A stretch of 64,000 bases of DNA from Pontibacter arcticus (lineage in GTDB: Bacteria; Bacteroidota; Bacteroidia; Cytophagales; Hymenobacteraceae): positions 895,080 to 959,079 of the forward strand of contig NZ_QMDV01000001.1 of assembly GCF_003284895.1 (NCBI RefSeq), written 5' to 3'. The notes under the pieces were generated by a model that saw only the letters and a list, made by a program, of their open reading frames with translations, was not told where the DNA came from and ran no database searches. This document shows, piece by piece, positions 51,801-60,721 of this stretch. The translations under genes and the position numbers were made by a program. Each line of letters starts with the position of its first letter. Position 1 is the stretch's first letter.

Positions 51801-52688
51801 CTACTTCCGCTTTGCCACAAATATCAGGCTGGAGTAATCGTTGCCATGTTTGGCTGCATAGCTGTTAGACTTGTATCCATTCAGTACACTCGTTAACATA
51901 TTGCCTTTGCCATCTTTTTGTTTTTCGCTTAACAGACTCACATAATAAGCATCAAACTTCATTGGTAACGCTTCTTCTAGTTTCATCTTGTGTTTCTTCA
52001 GAAACCGTTTCATGGTTGCCTGCGTGAAATGATACAGATGACGCGGTACATCGTAAGCAGCCCAGTTCTCTTTGTACTGTTGCGCGTCATGCGAATCAGC
52101 GTTTGGCACCGCTATAATCAACGTGCCATCTTCCTGCAGTAAAGAAATTAACTCTTCGATCGTCTCATTCAACGTATGGATATGTTCCAGTACATGCCAG
52201 AGCGTTATCACTTCAAATTTTTCGCCTTGTATATCTTGCAGGTCTGTAGCTATAATTTCTCCCGTTTCAGAAGAGGCAATGGCTTTCGCTTTTGCGTTTG
52301 GCTCCACACCTCTTATTTCCCAGCCATCTTTTTTACAAGCCGCTAAGAATTTTCCGGTACCACATCCATAATCTAGTATACTTCCTTTCGCAAGCGAATA
52401 CCTGTTGATAAGTTCGACTTTCTGCTTTGTCGTGATAGACCGAACAACATGGTATGCTTTGTTGATAATCCCGTTTGTTGTATTGCTATGCGAAACGTAA
52501 TCAGCAGACTCGTAGTAGTTTCCTATACTTGCTGAATCGGGTCGCGGGTTTGTGAATTTGAACGTACAGTTCTCACATTCCACAATTACAAAGCTCTCTT
52601 TCGATACTGTATTATCTGTTACTACAAGAAAATTCCTGAACTCAGTTTTGTTGCAAACCGGGCAATTTTCTAATCTTTCGTAGCTCAT
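51801..52688 (-). CDS. Class I SAM-dependent methyltransferase with N-terminal zinc ribbon
   Basis: The protein starts with a Cys4 zinc-ribbon (CPVC and CENC) and then a Rossmann methyltransferase fold. Motif I is ILDYGCGTGKFLAACKK, motif II-III ITLWHVLEHIHTLNETI, and IAVPNADSHDAQQYKENWAAYDVPRHLYHFT follows. The HVLEH plus VPRHLYHFT pair is typical of the Methyltransf_23 type, many of which act on sugar or lipid-linked substrates. The substrate is unknown. It adjoins mnmG directly (stop and start are contiguous), so it is cotranscribed, a conserved arrangement in Bacteroidota. Confidence 0.9.
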   Translation of the reverse strand: MSYERLENCPVCNKTEFRNFLVVTDNTVSKESFVIVECENCTFKFTNPRPDSASIGNYYESADYVSHSNTTNGIINKAYHVVRSITTKQKVELINRYSLAKGSILDYGCGTGKFLAACKKDGWEIRGVEPNAKAKAIASSETGEIIATDLQDIQGEKFEVITLWHVLEHIHTLNETIEELISLLQEDGTLIIAVPNADSHDAQQYKENWAAYDVPRHLYHFTQATMKRFLKKHKMKLEEALPMKFDAYYVSLLSEKQKDGKGNMLTSVLNGYKSNSYAAKHGNDYSSLIFVAKRK

Positions 52689-54551
52689 TTATTTTCCGAG
52701 GTATACCATTAAAACTGAAATATCAGCTGGCGTTACACCACTGATGCGCGATGCCTGGCCTATTGTTTCCGGATTAACTTTTAAAAGTTTTTCCTTCGCT
52801 TCAGCTGACAATGCAGGGATATTCTTGTAATCGATTCGCTCCTTGATAATATAATTCTCCAGTTCGCTCATACGAGTAGCCATATTATTTTCTTTCTCAA
52901 TATAGCTTTCATACTTGATAGCGATCTCTGCCTGCTCTACACTATCCGGCATAAACTTGCTTAAGTATTCTTTTACGGAAGGAACAGCCGCTGCAATATG
53001 CTTAATCTCGATATTCGGCCTCCTGACAAGTTGTGCAGCACGTTGCTTTTCACCAATAGGAGCTGATCCCAGTTCTTCTAATTTACTGTTGATATCTCCT
53101 GCCTCAATAGGTTTATTAGTTAAATAAGCGATGATTTCAGCTGATTCAGTGATCTTCTTTTCCACAGCCTTCAAACGGCTTTCATCAGCTAACCCTAGGT
53201 CATATCCTTTTCTTGTTAACCTGATATCGGCGTTATCCTGGCGTAAAAGGATGCGGTGCTCTGCACGCGATGTAAACATACGGTATGGCTCTTCTGTACC
53301 TTTGTTTACAAGGTCATCAATTAAAACACCAATGTATGCTTCTGATCTTTTAAGTATAAATGGCTCTTTGTTGTTAATCTTGTTGTGCGCATTTATACCA
53401 GCCATTAATCCCTGGCAAGCGGCTTCTTCGTAACCGGTTGTACCGTTAATCTGGCCAGCAAAGTATAAATTCTGAACAGGTTTTGTTTCCAGCGTCAGGT
53501 TTAGCTGTGTTGGTGGGAAGAAGTCATACTCGATGGCATATCCTGGTCTGAACATTTTCGCGTTCTCAAAGCCTACTATTTTACGAAGTGCCTTTAACTG
53601 CACATCTTCTGGCAATGAGCTTGAGAAACCATTTACATATACTTCTACTGTATCCCATCCTTCCGGCTCTACAAAAATCTGATGACGGTCTTTATCAGCA
53701 AAGCGGTTTATTTTATCTTCTATACTTGGGCAGTAACGTGGACCTAATCCCTGTATCCGTCCCTGGAACATAGGAGACTTCTCGAAACCGGTTTTAAGAA
53801 TTTCGTGAACTTCCGGATTAGTATAAGTTATAAAGCAGTTGCGTTGTTTGGCTAACGGTTTGGTATCTGTGTAAGAAAACTTAGATGGATTCTCATCACC
53901 AAACTGTTCTTCCATTACTTCATAGTTCAGGCTGCGGCCATCTACACGTGGCGGTGTTCCGGTCTTCATGCGTCCGGCTTCGAAACCCAATTCTACGAGT
54001 TGCTCAGTTAATCCTTTTGCTGATTTTTCAGCAGCCCGACCGCCCCCTAACTGGCGTTCGCCGATGTGGATAATACCATTCAAAAACGTACCATTAGTAA
54101 GTATAACGGCCTTTGCACGTATAGTTATCCCCAGGCTTGTTACTACTCCAACTGCTTTTCCGTTCTCTACTTCGATGCCCGACACCATCTCTTGCCAGAA
54201 ATCAATGTTAGCGGTTTGCTCTAAAGTTAAGCGCCAGGCTTCCGCGAAACGCATGCGATCGCTTTGTGCTCGTGGGCTCCACATAGCAGGACCTTTTGAT
54301 TTGTTCAGCATCCGGAACTGAATCATGGTCTGGTCTGTAATTATCCCGCTCATGCCGCCCAGTGCATCTACTTCCCGTACGATCTGCCCTTTTGCTACGC
54401 CACCCATTGCAGGGTTGCACGACATTTGTGCAATCGTGTTCATGTTCATGGTTGCAAGCAACACTTTTGAACCCATCTTCGCGGCAGCGGCAGCAGCCTC
54501 ACAGCCTGCGTGCCCTGCACCTACTACTATTATATCGTATTCTGGAAACAT
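52689..54551 (-). CDS. mnmG: MnmG (GidA), tRNA uridine 5-carboxymethylaminomethyl modification enzyme
   Basis: MnmG with MnmE modifies the wobble uridine U34 of several tRNAs and uses FAD and NADH. The FAD motif [10 protein letters not shown] and the substrate-loop [21 protein letters not shown] are intact, followed by FNRRKGP-like and [11 protein letters not shown] segments. I use the ATG at 54551 ([13 protein letters not shown], 620 residues). An upstream ATG at 54587 would add 12 residues that are read from the parS palindrome itself, so I reject it. mnmG is a classical origin-proximal gene. It is downstream of ybeY. Confidence 0.95.
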   Translation of the reverse strand: MFPEYDIIVVGAGHAGCEAAAAAAKMGSKVLLATMNMNTIAQMSCNPAMGGVAKGQIVREVDALGGMSGIITDQTMIQFRMLNKSKGPAMWSPRAQSDRMRFAEAWRLTLEQTANIDFWQEMVSGIEVENGKAVGVVTSLGITIRAKAVILTNGTFLNGIIHIGERQLGGGRAAEKSAKGLTEQLVELGFEAGRMKTGTPPRVDGRSLNYEVMEEQFGDENPSKFSYTDTKPLAKQRNCFITYTNPEVHEILKTGFEKSPMFQGRIQGLGPRYCPSIEDKINRFADKDRHQIFVEPEGWDTVEVYVNGFSSSLPEDVQLKALRKIVGFENAKMFRPGYAIEYDFFPPTQLNLTLETKPVQNLYFAGQINGTTGYEEAACQGLMAGINAHNKINNKEPFILKRSEAYIGVLIDDLVNKGTEEPYRMFTSRAEHRILLRQDNADIRLTRKGYDLGLADESRLKAVEKKITESAEIIAYLTNKPIEAGDINSKLEELGSAPIGEKQRAAQLVRRPNIEIKHIAAAVPSVKEYLSKFMPDSVEQAEIAIKYESYIEKENNMATRMSELENYIIKERIDYKNIPALSAEAKEKLLKVNPETIGQASRISGVTPADISVLMVYLGK

Positions 54552-54568
54552 GTACTTTGAGAATTTCG

Positions 54569-54588
54569 GATGTTTCACGTGAAACATC
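54569..54588. other. parS centromere-like site (ParB binding palindrome)
   Basis: The perfect 20-bp palindrome GATGTTTCACGTGAAACATC contains the 16-bp consensus TGTTTCACGTGAAACA of bacterial parS at 54571-54586. It lies 18 nt upstream of the preferred mnmG ATG. ParB proteins load on parS and organise the origin region. The match is complete, so chance is unlikely. parA/parB are not in the window. Confidence 0.85.
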
Positions 54589-54615
54589 TAAGAAGGGTTG
54601 GTAATTCCTTTTGCG

Positions 54616-55044
54616 TTAAAATTTACGCAAAGATAAACAAGATTCTTCTTGTTTTCGCATAGCAGCCTCTTGTTCAGGAGATTTATCCTTGAAGCCTAGT
54701 AAATGCAAAACACCATGTATCAGTACACGGTGTAGTTCGTCATCAAAAGAAGTGTTATGATCAATAGCATTATCACGGACGCGATCGATGCTAATAAAAA
54801 TATCACCTTCTATAACGCCTTCTTCATCGGCATTATCAAAGGTGATAATATCTGTTAGGGTATCGTGGTCTAGGTATTCTATATTTATTTGATGCAGGTA
54901 TTCATCAGAGCAGAAAACATAAGTGAGAGCGCTAAGCTCCCACTTATGTTGTTCGATAATATCAGCGATCCACGCGGCTACTTTTTCAGAACTTTTTAAC
55001 TCAAATTCGATGTCTTCTGCAAAGAACTCAATTGGATGTTCCAT
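54616..55044 (-). CDS. ybeY: YbeY, rRNA maturation endoribonuclease
   Basis: YbeY is a metal-dependent RNase for 16S rRNA 3' maturation and ribosome quality control. The 142 residues end with the motif HRVLIHGVLHLLGFKDKSPEQ. Two His ligands are in HGVLH, but the third ligand is not the usual GYDH His; Lys-Asp stands there, as in other Bacteroidota members. The NIEYLDHDTLTDIITF segment upstream is canonical. It overlaps the HATPase gene by 17 nt. A TATCTTTG element (54628-54635, minus strand) within its end may drive mnmG. Confidence 0.9.
   Translation of the reverse strand: MEHPIEFFAEDIEFELKSSEKVAAWIADIIEQHKWELSALTYVFCSDEYLHQINIEYLDHDTLTDIITFDNADEEGVIEGDIFISIDRVRDNAIDHNTSFDDELHRVLIHGVLHLLGFKDKSPEQEAAMRKQEESCLSLRKF
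54628..54635 (-). promoter_or_regulatory. Putative internal promoter for mnmG
   Basis: TATCTTTG on the minus strand fits TAnnTTTG; no clear -33 box is seen. The predicted transcript start lies near 54621, and the parS palindrome then falls in the 5' leader of mnmG. Confidence 0.3.
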
Positions 55045-55453
55045 TCTGTAAATTAATCACCGTAAAAATCATCTGAACTTTCTTTCCTTCATTTAGGAAA
55101 TTAACTTCATCACAGAGGTTGCGCATTAAAAAGATGCCACGGCCTCCAGGGTTTTCAAGATTTTCTGGAGCGGTCGGGTCTGGCAGGTTGCCATAGTCAA
55201 AGCCCGGGCCCTCGTCTTCTACTTCGAAAAGTAGTTTGTTGTCTTCAACCTGAAGAGTAAGGTAAACATTCTTGTCTTTGTCGAACTTGTTGCCATGTCG
55301 GATCGCATTGTTCACCGACTCGGTAACGGCAACCATGATGTTGCCATAGATATCGTCTTCAAACTCGAATTCTTCCTTCGAGTTATCTATAAAGCTTTCA
55401 ATTACCCTGATGTTTTCGATTAAGGAAGGAATCTGAATTTTAACCTGATTCAT
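55028..55453 (-). CDS. HATPase_c anti-sigma/serine-kinase-like protein
   Basis: The 141-residue protein is a stand-alone RsbW/SpoIIAB-type GHKL ATPase. N box VAVTESVNNAIRHGNK, G1 box DEGPGFDYGN and G2 region NPGGRGIFLMRNLCDEV are present. Anti-sigma kinases of this fold phosphorylate STAS antagonists and hold sigma factors. Neither partner is nearby. This unit is cotranscribed with ybeY, overlapping it by 17 nt, and the pair is conserved in Bacteroidota, so its role may be ribosome- or stress-related. Partner unknown. Confidence 0.85.
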   Translation of the reverse strand: MNQVKIQIPSLIENIRVIESFIDNSKEEFEFEDDIYGNIMVAVTESVNNAIRHGNKFDKDKNVYLTLQVEDNKLLFEVEDEGPGFDYGNLPDPTAPENLENPGGRGIFLMRNLCDEVNFLNEGKKVQMIFTVINLQNGTSN

Positions 55454-55486
55454 ACTTAGTTTAATATATGTAGCTTAGGTGCCTGA

Positions 55487-58400
55487 TTAGTTATTATTGC
55501 TGCTATTCTGAAAATACGCATTCACTTTTTGTTTGTAATATGGTGTAAGTGAAGGAGGTACGGTTTTCAAAATATCAGTTTGCTTTTGTTTTGCTTTAAT
55601 ATACTTATCGAATGCGGGAGGTACTTTACGCGCAATATCCTGAGCTGTTTTTGCCTCGCGCTTATTATCCAGTTCACGCTCCTTCATTGATCTCTCTGCT
55701 TCCAGTAACCTGGTCAGGATTTCGCGTTGCCGCATAATAGTTTGTTCAGTCAAACGCTTATTAACGAGATCAGTTTCGGTTTGTTCCATCATCCTGCTAA
55801 TATTTCCCAGCTGTCCATTACCCCCTGTTTCACCGGGTTTCTGGCCTAGCTGTTTGCTCATTTCTTTCAGCGCGTTCCGGAGAGCCTCCTGCTCAGCAGC
55901 CAATTTAGCTAATTCCTGAGAAAGTGCCTTACCTGACTTGCCTCCTTTTTGCAATTCTTCGATTTTTTTATTCAAAGCGTCCTGCATTTGCCCCATATTT
56001 CCGGGTTTAGGCTTATTTCCCTTCTGTTTTCCGGCCATACTTCCCTGCTGCATTTTTTGCATGGCTTCCTGCATCTGTTTTAAAACGTCGTTCAGCATCA
56101 ACGCCAGGTTATTCATACTTGTCATGGCGAGTTGTTGCTGGCCGGTTGCTTTGCGCGTCTGGCGATCGCGTATCGCTTGCATGCTGTTATCCATACGCTG
56201 GTTCATTTCGGCTACTTCGCGGGTAACAAATGCCTGTATTTGGAATACCTTTGTAGACAACGCAACTAAGCTGTCTTCAATAACTTTGGCGTTATCGCGC
56301 AGGTTTAACTGCTGTTGCGAAAGGGAAATAAACCGTGGGTCGCTTTGGTTTACGCTCCTGAAATCCTTCATCAGTTTTTCCTGGTCAAACGAAAGCTTGA
56401 TCAGGTTTTCCAGAATGTCACGCAGGTTATCCAGGTTCAGCTGCATACTTTCCATGCCCATGCTGCTTTGCATTTCCTCCATCTTTTTAGCGAGTTGCTT
56501 CATTTGCTGGCTGGCTTTCTGCTGGCTTTCGCTGGCTTTCTGGTTCTGCTCTTTCTGCAGCTGTTCCATACTTTGCTGCATCTGCTGTTCTATACTTTTC
56601 TGGTCTTGTTGCTGCTCATCCAACTGGTTTGGGTTTTCCAGTTTATCATTCAACTCTTTTAACTGGTCCATTTCCTCTTTCAGGGCATCAAAGTCTTTGT
56701 TAAGCTGCTTTTGTTCTTCTGTAAGCGCCGCATTGTTTTCCTGTTTCTGAGCGGTTTTATCTGCCAGTTGCTGTTGTTCTTTGGCAGTTTCTTCGAGTTG
56801 GTTGGCAATGTTATCCAGCTTTTGCTCGAACTGTAGTTGCTTAAATAACTCCAGGGCACGCTCCAGTTCACGTTCCATGTTGCGCTCTTTGTTATCGAGC
56901 TTGCTTAAAAGCTGTTGCAATTCGGGGTCGTTCTGCTGTTTTTCCTGGAGCAGCTTTTCGAGTTCTTCATACAGCTTTTTCGTTTCCGGGTCCAGGATAT
57001 CGTTCATCAGCTTCTGCAGTTGCTGTGCTTTTTCGGCCAGTTGCTTGTCTTGCTCGCTCAGCATGTTTTGCTTTTTGTTGAGCTCGTTATACATTTCCTT
57101 CATAGCTTCGATGTCCTGCTCCAGCTGCTTTTTCTTCTGCACCATCTCTTCGAACTGCTTTTTATCCTGCCAGGTAAGGTCACGCTTCGTCTTCATCTTG
57201 TCTTCAGACTTAGTCAGTTCTTCGTTCAGCTTCGATGATTTCTGGATGGATTTGCTTAGCTGGCTGGCAATAGACTGGACGTTGCTATTGAGTTCTTTCT
57301 GCAGATCCTGTTTATCGGGTACCTTTAGCTCAAACGTAGAAGTGCGGGCGCTCTTTGGTCCTCTGATGCCATCGTTGTCCCATACCTGTATAAAATACTC
57401 CAGCTTATCGCCGGGCTGCAAATTATAAGCGGCCGTATTCCATTGGTGATAATACGTCTGGCTGGCCTGTTGCCTGGTAACTGGGAAATTAATAGCCTTA
57501 AAAGCTGCTGCAGGCTTTTTATCGTTGCTGATGCGGTAATGGAGCGCTAACCTGGATAAGCCGTAATCATCGGAAACATTGCCGCCTAACACCATAAAGC
57601 TGTACAAGGCCGTATCCTGAAACTGCTCCAATGTTATCTGAGGCGCGCGGTCCGGGATGGTGGTAAGCTGGTAATTGATCTGGTCTTTGTTAGCGCTATA
57701 CTTGTTCTGGAGCTGGATGCTGTAGTTTTGGCTCTGGCTTATCTTTTTACTTACGCTGAAATCGTTTTCATCTTTTGTAGCAAGTATAGTCTGGGCCGGC
57801 TCATCAAAAGCTAATTTTATACTTTCGGTTTCGGATGTAATGAATTGCCAGGTAACCGTGCTGCCTTCCGGAATGGTGGCGCTGCCGGTGTTCTGAATGG
57901 TTTCTGATTTGCGGTTTAGGTAAGCCGGGAACTGTACCTGCATTTCGAAATCCTTTAGGTTAGGCCGAGAGAGCAATTCCAAAGTATAAGCATCCGAAAA
58001 AAAGCCCGAACCCTCCAACTGAAAATCAACAGATTCCTGGGGTTGCTTGAAAGTATAGGTATAGCCGTTGCCTTGTTTGGTTAGCTTTTGCCTGCGGCCG
58101 TTGTAGTTTATGTATACTTCGTTGGGTATCGCTTTGCCTTCCAGATTCACTTTCAACGTATAATCTTCGCCTTTAAAAGTTTGCAACTTATCATCCGGAA
58201 GTATAAACGCGAAAGGCGGCGTAGGCGCATAGTAAGTTTTGTAATTGATGATGCGCTCGGTGCCCTGCACAAATATAGTTGGGTAAACCAAAGCTATCAG
58301 TAACGCCACTACAGCCGGAAAAGCAAAGTATTTAAGTAGCGGTTTGTTTTCGCGGTACGCAACGGCATCGCTGAAACGGAAATGCAACAGTTGCCCCGAA

Positions 58401-58801
58401 CGCTGTTCTATACTTGCCGCAATCAGGTCGTTGGTGCGGTCGAAGTTTTTAAGTTGGATGGCGTTAAGCAGTTTGTCCCGAATCTCGGGGTAATGCCCTC
58501 CTACCCTTGCAGCGGCCTGCTCATCAGATAAAGCCTGACTCAGATTAGTAAGCGCCCTCACCGGAAGTATGATCCAGCGGGTAAAAGCATACAGCACAAA
58601 CGCCACAAACGAAAAAAGCAGGAATGCTCGTACGTAATTAGGGAAGTAGAAAACGTACTCGAGCAGGATGTAAATAATGTAAACAGAAAGCAGCAGCCCT
58701 GCGGTAAATATACTGCCACGCAACAACAGGTTCAGGTAGAATTTCTTCTTGAACGCTTGTAGTTGCAGCAGCAGTTTATCAAGGGCAGAGTGCTGGTTCA
58801 T
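55487..58801 (-). CDS. DUF4175 family membrane protein with long coiled coil
   Basis: The 1104-residue protein has N-terminal transmembrane helices (about residues 28-75 and near 160), then a periplasmic beta-rich region with Ig-like segments (PAYLNRKSE, VSDDYGLSRLALHYRIS). About 450 residues of Gln/Lys/Glu-rich coiled coil follow (QQLADKTAQKQENNAALTEEQK and MQQSMEQLQKEQNQK). The C-terminal part is MKERELDNKREAKTA followed by YIKAKQKQTDILKTVP. DUF4175 has no assigned function. The extended coiled coil suggests a scaffold reaching across the periplasm. It heads the block DUF4175, HATPase, ybeY, mnmG, methyltransferase, Ig lipoprotein. Confidence 0.85.
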   Translation of the reverse strand: MNQHSALDKLLLQLQAFKKKFYLNLLLRGSIFTAGLLLSVYIIYILLEYVFYFPNYVRAFLLFSFVAFVLYAFTRWIILPVRALTNLSQALSDEQAAARVGGHYPEIRDKLLNAIQLKNFDRTNDLIAASIEQRSGQLLHFRFSDAVAYRENKPLLKYFAFPAVVALLIALVYPTIFVQGTERIINYKTYYAPTPPFAFILPDDKLQTFKGEDYTLKVNLEGKAIPNEVYINYNGRRQKLTKQGNGYTYTFKQPQESVDFQLEGSGFFSDAYTLELLSRPNLKDFEMQVQFPAYLNRKSETIQNTGSATIPEGSTVTWQFITSETESIKLAFDEPAQTILATKDENDFSVSKKISQSQNYSIQLQNKYSANKDQINYQLTTIPDRAPQITLEQFQDTALYSFMVLGGNVSDDYGLSRLALHYRISNDKKPAAAFKAINFPVTRQQASQTYYHQWNTAAYNLQPGDKLEYFIQVWDNDGIRGPKSARTSTFELKVPDKQDLQKELNSNVQSIASQLSKSIQKSSKLNEELTKSEDKMKTKRDLTWQDKKQFEEMVQKKKQLEQDIEAMKEMYNELNKKQNMLSEQDKQLAEKAQQLQKLMNDILDPETKKLYEELEKLLQEKQQNDPELQQLLSKLDNKERNMERELERALELFKQLQFEQKLDNIANQLEETAKEQQQLADKTAQKQENNAALTEEQKQLNKDFDALKEEMDQLKELNDKLENPNQLDEQQQDQKSIEQQMQQSMEQLQKEQNQKASESQQKASQQMKQLAKKMEEMQSSMGMESMQLNLDNLRDILENLIKLSFDQEKLMKDFRSVNQSDPRFISLSQQQLNLRDNAKVIEDSLVALSTKVFQIQAFVTREVAEMNQRMDNSMQAIRDRQTRKATGQQQLAMTSMNNLALMLNDVLKQMQEAMQKMQQGSMAGKQKGNKPKPGNMGQMQDALNKKIEELQKGGKSGKALSQELAKLAAEQEALRNALKEMSKQLGQKPGETGGNGQLGNISRMMEQTETDLVNKRLTEQTIMRQREILTRLLEAERSMKERELDNKREAKTAQDIARKVPPAFDKYIKAKQKQTDILKTVPPSLTPYYKQKVNAYFQNSSNNN

Positions 58802-58948
58802 GCTTCTGTTTTAACATTTATACTTGTATGCGGAGAGTGATCATAAGCTTTATACTTATAATCCTGATGTATAGTATACTTAACGAGCAGAATTAAATCG
58901 AGGTATAAACGCGCACCAGCTTCATATGTACAGCAACGCGGGAATCAC

Positions 58949-59710
58949 TTAATCAATCTCCAGCAAAACCGGGCAATGGTCTGAGTGTTTAGCTTCGGTA
59001 AGTATGGCAGAGCGTTTTAAGCGGCTTTGTAAGTTTTGTGTAGCCATGTTATAATCAATACGCCAGCCTAGGTTTTTAGCCCGGGCACCGGCACGGTAGC
59101 TCCACCAGGTATAGTTATGTGGCTCTGTGTTAAAATGCCGGAATGTATCTACAAAACCGCTTTCGATAAACTTGCCCATCCAGGTGCGCTCTTCCGGCAA
59201 AAAGCCTGAACTTTTGGCGTTCGACTTTGGATTATGAATGTCGATGGGCTGATGGCAGATGTTATAGTCGCCGCTGATAACCAAACCGGGTAAGGTTTGT
59301 TTCAGATCGCCGATGTAGCCTTCGAAATCATCCATCCACTTAAACTTAAAGCCCTGCCGCTCTTCGCCGCTCGAGCCCGATGGCATATACACGCTCATCA
59401 CCGAAAAATCGTTGTAATCAGCCCGTATCACGCGGCCTTCGTTGTCGTAGCACGAAATACCGCAGCCAACTTCTACGTGGTTTGGTTTATCTTTGGTAAG
59501 TATGGCTACGCCGCTGTACCCTTTCTTTACGGCTGGGTGCAGGTATACGTGGTAGCCCATATCTTCAAAAATGGCACGGTCAAATTTGACTTCGCAAGCT
59601 TTTATTTCCTGTAGGCACAGCACATCAGGGTTAGCCGCTTTCAACCAATCCTGAAATCCTTTGGAAATAGCAGCACGAATGCCGTTTACATTATAGGTGA
59701 TGATCTTCAT
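58949..59710 (-). CDS. xth: Exodeoxyribonuclease III (AP endonuclease)
   Basis: This 253-residue EEP-family enzyme repairs abasic sites and trims 3' ends. Motifs: ITYNVNGIRAA, CLQEIKAC with the metal-binding Glu, VISGDYNICHQPIDIHNPKSN, and the terminal KHSDHCPVLLEID with catalytic Asp and His. All family residues seem intact. It is monocistronic. The upstream gap has short pyrimidine-rich direct repeats (ATCACGTATCTCGTATCA and GATACTTGATACGTGCTACGTG) of uncertain use. Confidence 0.95.
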   Translation of the reverse strand: MKIITYNVNGIRAAISKGFQDWLKAANPDVLCLQEIKACEVKFDRAIFEDMGYHVYLHPAVKKGYSGVAILTKDKPNHVEVGCGISCYDNEGRVIRADYNDFSVMSVYMPSGSSGEERQGFKFKWMDDFEGYIGDLKQTLPGLVISGDYNICHQPIDIHNPKSNAKSSGFLPEERTWMGKFIESGFVDTFRHFNTEPHNYTWWSYRAGARAKNLGWRIDYNMATQNLQSRLKRSAILTEAKHSDHCPVLLEID

Positions 59711-59843
59711 TTCTTCTTATCGTATCACGTATCTCGTATCAGGTAGCACGACTTTTAAATGTTATCATACAAAACAGCTTACTTTAGCTGTATTCATAAG
59801 GCAATCGTGATACTTGATACGTGCTACGTGTGTCGCTTTAAAA

Positions 59844-60188
59844 TTAATCCAGTTGGTTGAAATACTCCAGAATGTGCCAGCGCAGCATTTTTTCCTGTTC
59901 TTTCAGGTTAGTGAAGGGCAAGGGCTTTACTGACTGGTAATGTGGCCAGCCTTCTTCATCTACATGCATGAGCTCGTAATACCCGGATAAACTGAAAACC
60001 TTGCAGGTGGCAATATGCATCAGGTCCTGCTTTTCTTCTTTTGTAAACTCCGTTATGCCTTTGCCTAGTTCCTGAATTCCGATTAAAAAAAGTATGGCGT
60101 TCAGGTCGGGCTTCTTTCCGAACTGCTTCATCAGGAAAGCCCGGAGCTGGGTCCAGCGGTGTTCGAAGTTATCTGATTCTTCTATCAT
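59844..60188 (-). CDS. Hypothetical protein, conserved-looking
   Basis: From the ATG at 60188 the protein has 114 residues (IEESDNFEHRWTQLRAFLMKQFGKKPDLNAIL in segments). It is soluble and alpha-helical with Trp- and Tyr-containing patches (GYYELMHVDEEGWPHY) and ends LRWHILEYFNQLD. A longer reading to 60266 begins in an AT-rich interspersed repeat and is rejected. I do not recognise a family with known function. It follows the AhpD-like gene on the same strand across an 85-nt repeat-bearing gap and may be cotranscribed. Confidence 0.65.
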   Translation of the reverse strand: MIEESDNFEHRWTQLRAFLMKQFGKKPDLNAILFLIGIQELGKGITEFTKEEKQDLMHIATCKVFSLSGYYELMHVDEEGWPHYQSVKPLPFTNLKEQEKMLRWHILEYFNQLD

Positions 60189-60192
60189 CTTA

Positions 60193-60275
60193 CTTGCTGA
60201 TTGTTTGTTGCTAATTGTTAATTGTGCTTCTATTTCCTTTTTCAGAAAACAATCATCAACCAACAATTAACAACT
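60193..60275. repeat. AT-rich interspersed repeats (inverted pair)
   Basis: GCTGATTGTTTGTTGCTAATT on the left and, in the opposite orientation, GAAAACAATCATCAACCAAC followed by AATTAACAA on the right share the ATTGTT/AACAAT pattern of the copies at 1647 and 2408. They fill the gap between the unknown gene and the AhpD-like gene. Confidence 0.5.
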
Positions 60276-60627
60276 ATTTGGCGCTTCCGCGTTCTTTCAG
60301 TTCTTCCCAATACTCCACTGCTCTCCTGAAATGCGGGATTACAATAGAACCACCTACCAGGTTGGCAATAGAGAATACTTCCATTATTTCTTCATCAGTT
60401 AAGCCCTCGTCGTAGCATTTGCCTACGTGGTACTTAATGCAATCGTCGCAACGCAACACCATACTGGCTACCAGGCCCAGCATTTCCTTGGTTTTTACAT
60501 CGAGTGCGCCGGCTGCATATGTATTGGTATCGAGGTTAAAAAAGCGCTTTATTACTTTATTGTCGTAGGTCATGATGCGCTCGTTCATGCGCAGACGATA
60601 GTCGTTGAATTCTTCTACTAAGCTCAT
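60274..60627 (-). CDS. Carboxymuconolactone decarboxylase/AhpD-like protein
   Basis: The 117-residue helical protein has the AhpD-family redox motif CDDCIKYHV (two Cys two residues apart, His three residues after the second Cys), within LRCDDCIKYHVGKCYDEG. AhpD-like members reduce peroxiredoxins or act as gamma-carboxymuconolactone decarboxylases; the Cys pair favours the redox role here. The DEEIMEVFSIANLVGGSIVIPHFRRAVEY tail is typical. It lies upstream of the unknown 114-residue gene on the same strand. Confidence 0.85.
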   Translation of the reverse strand: MSLVEEFNDYRLRMNERIMTYDNKVIKRFFNLDTNTYAAGALDVKTKEMLGLVASMVLRCDDCIKYHVGKCYDEGLTDEEIMEVFSIANLVGGSIVIPHFRRAVEYWEELKERGSAK

Positions 60628-60721
60628 TGTTGTGTTGTTTTGCTATCGGTTTAGCTTTAAAATTTATACTATAAAGTTAAGAGAAATTAACTACAATTCC
60701 TTAAACCAACGGTACTTGCCA

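Noticed and set aside
54552-54587. Upstream ATG of mnmG adding 12 residues
   Set aside because: The additional codons are the parS palindrome; homologues begin at [13 protein letters not shown].
55938-56750. Cys/Ser-rich plus-strand frame within the DUF4175 gene
   Set aside because: Reverse complement of the Gln/Lys/Glu coiled-coil codons, a common artefact.
60605-60721. N-terminal extension of comF
   Set aside because: Overlaps the start of the divergent AhpD-like gene and lacks family similarity.
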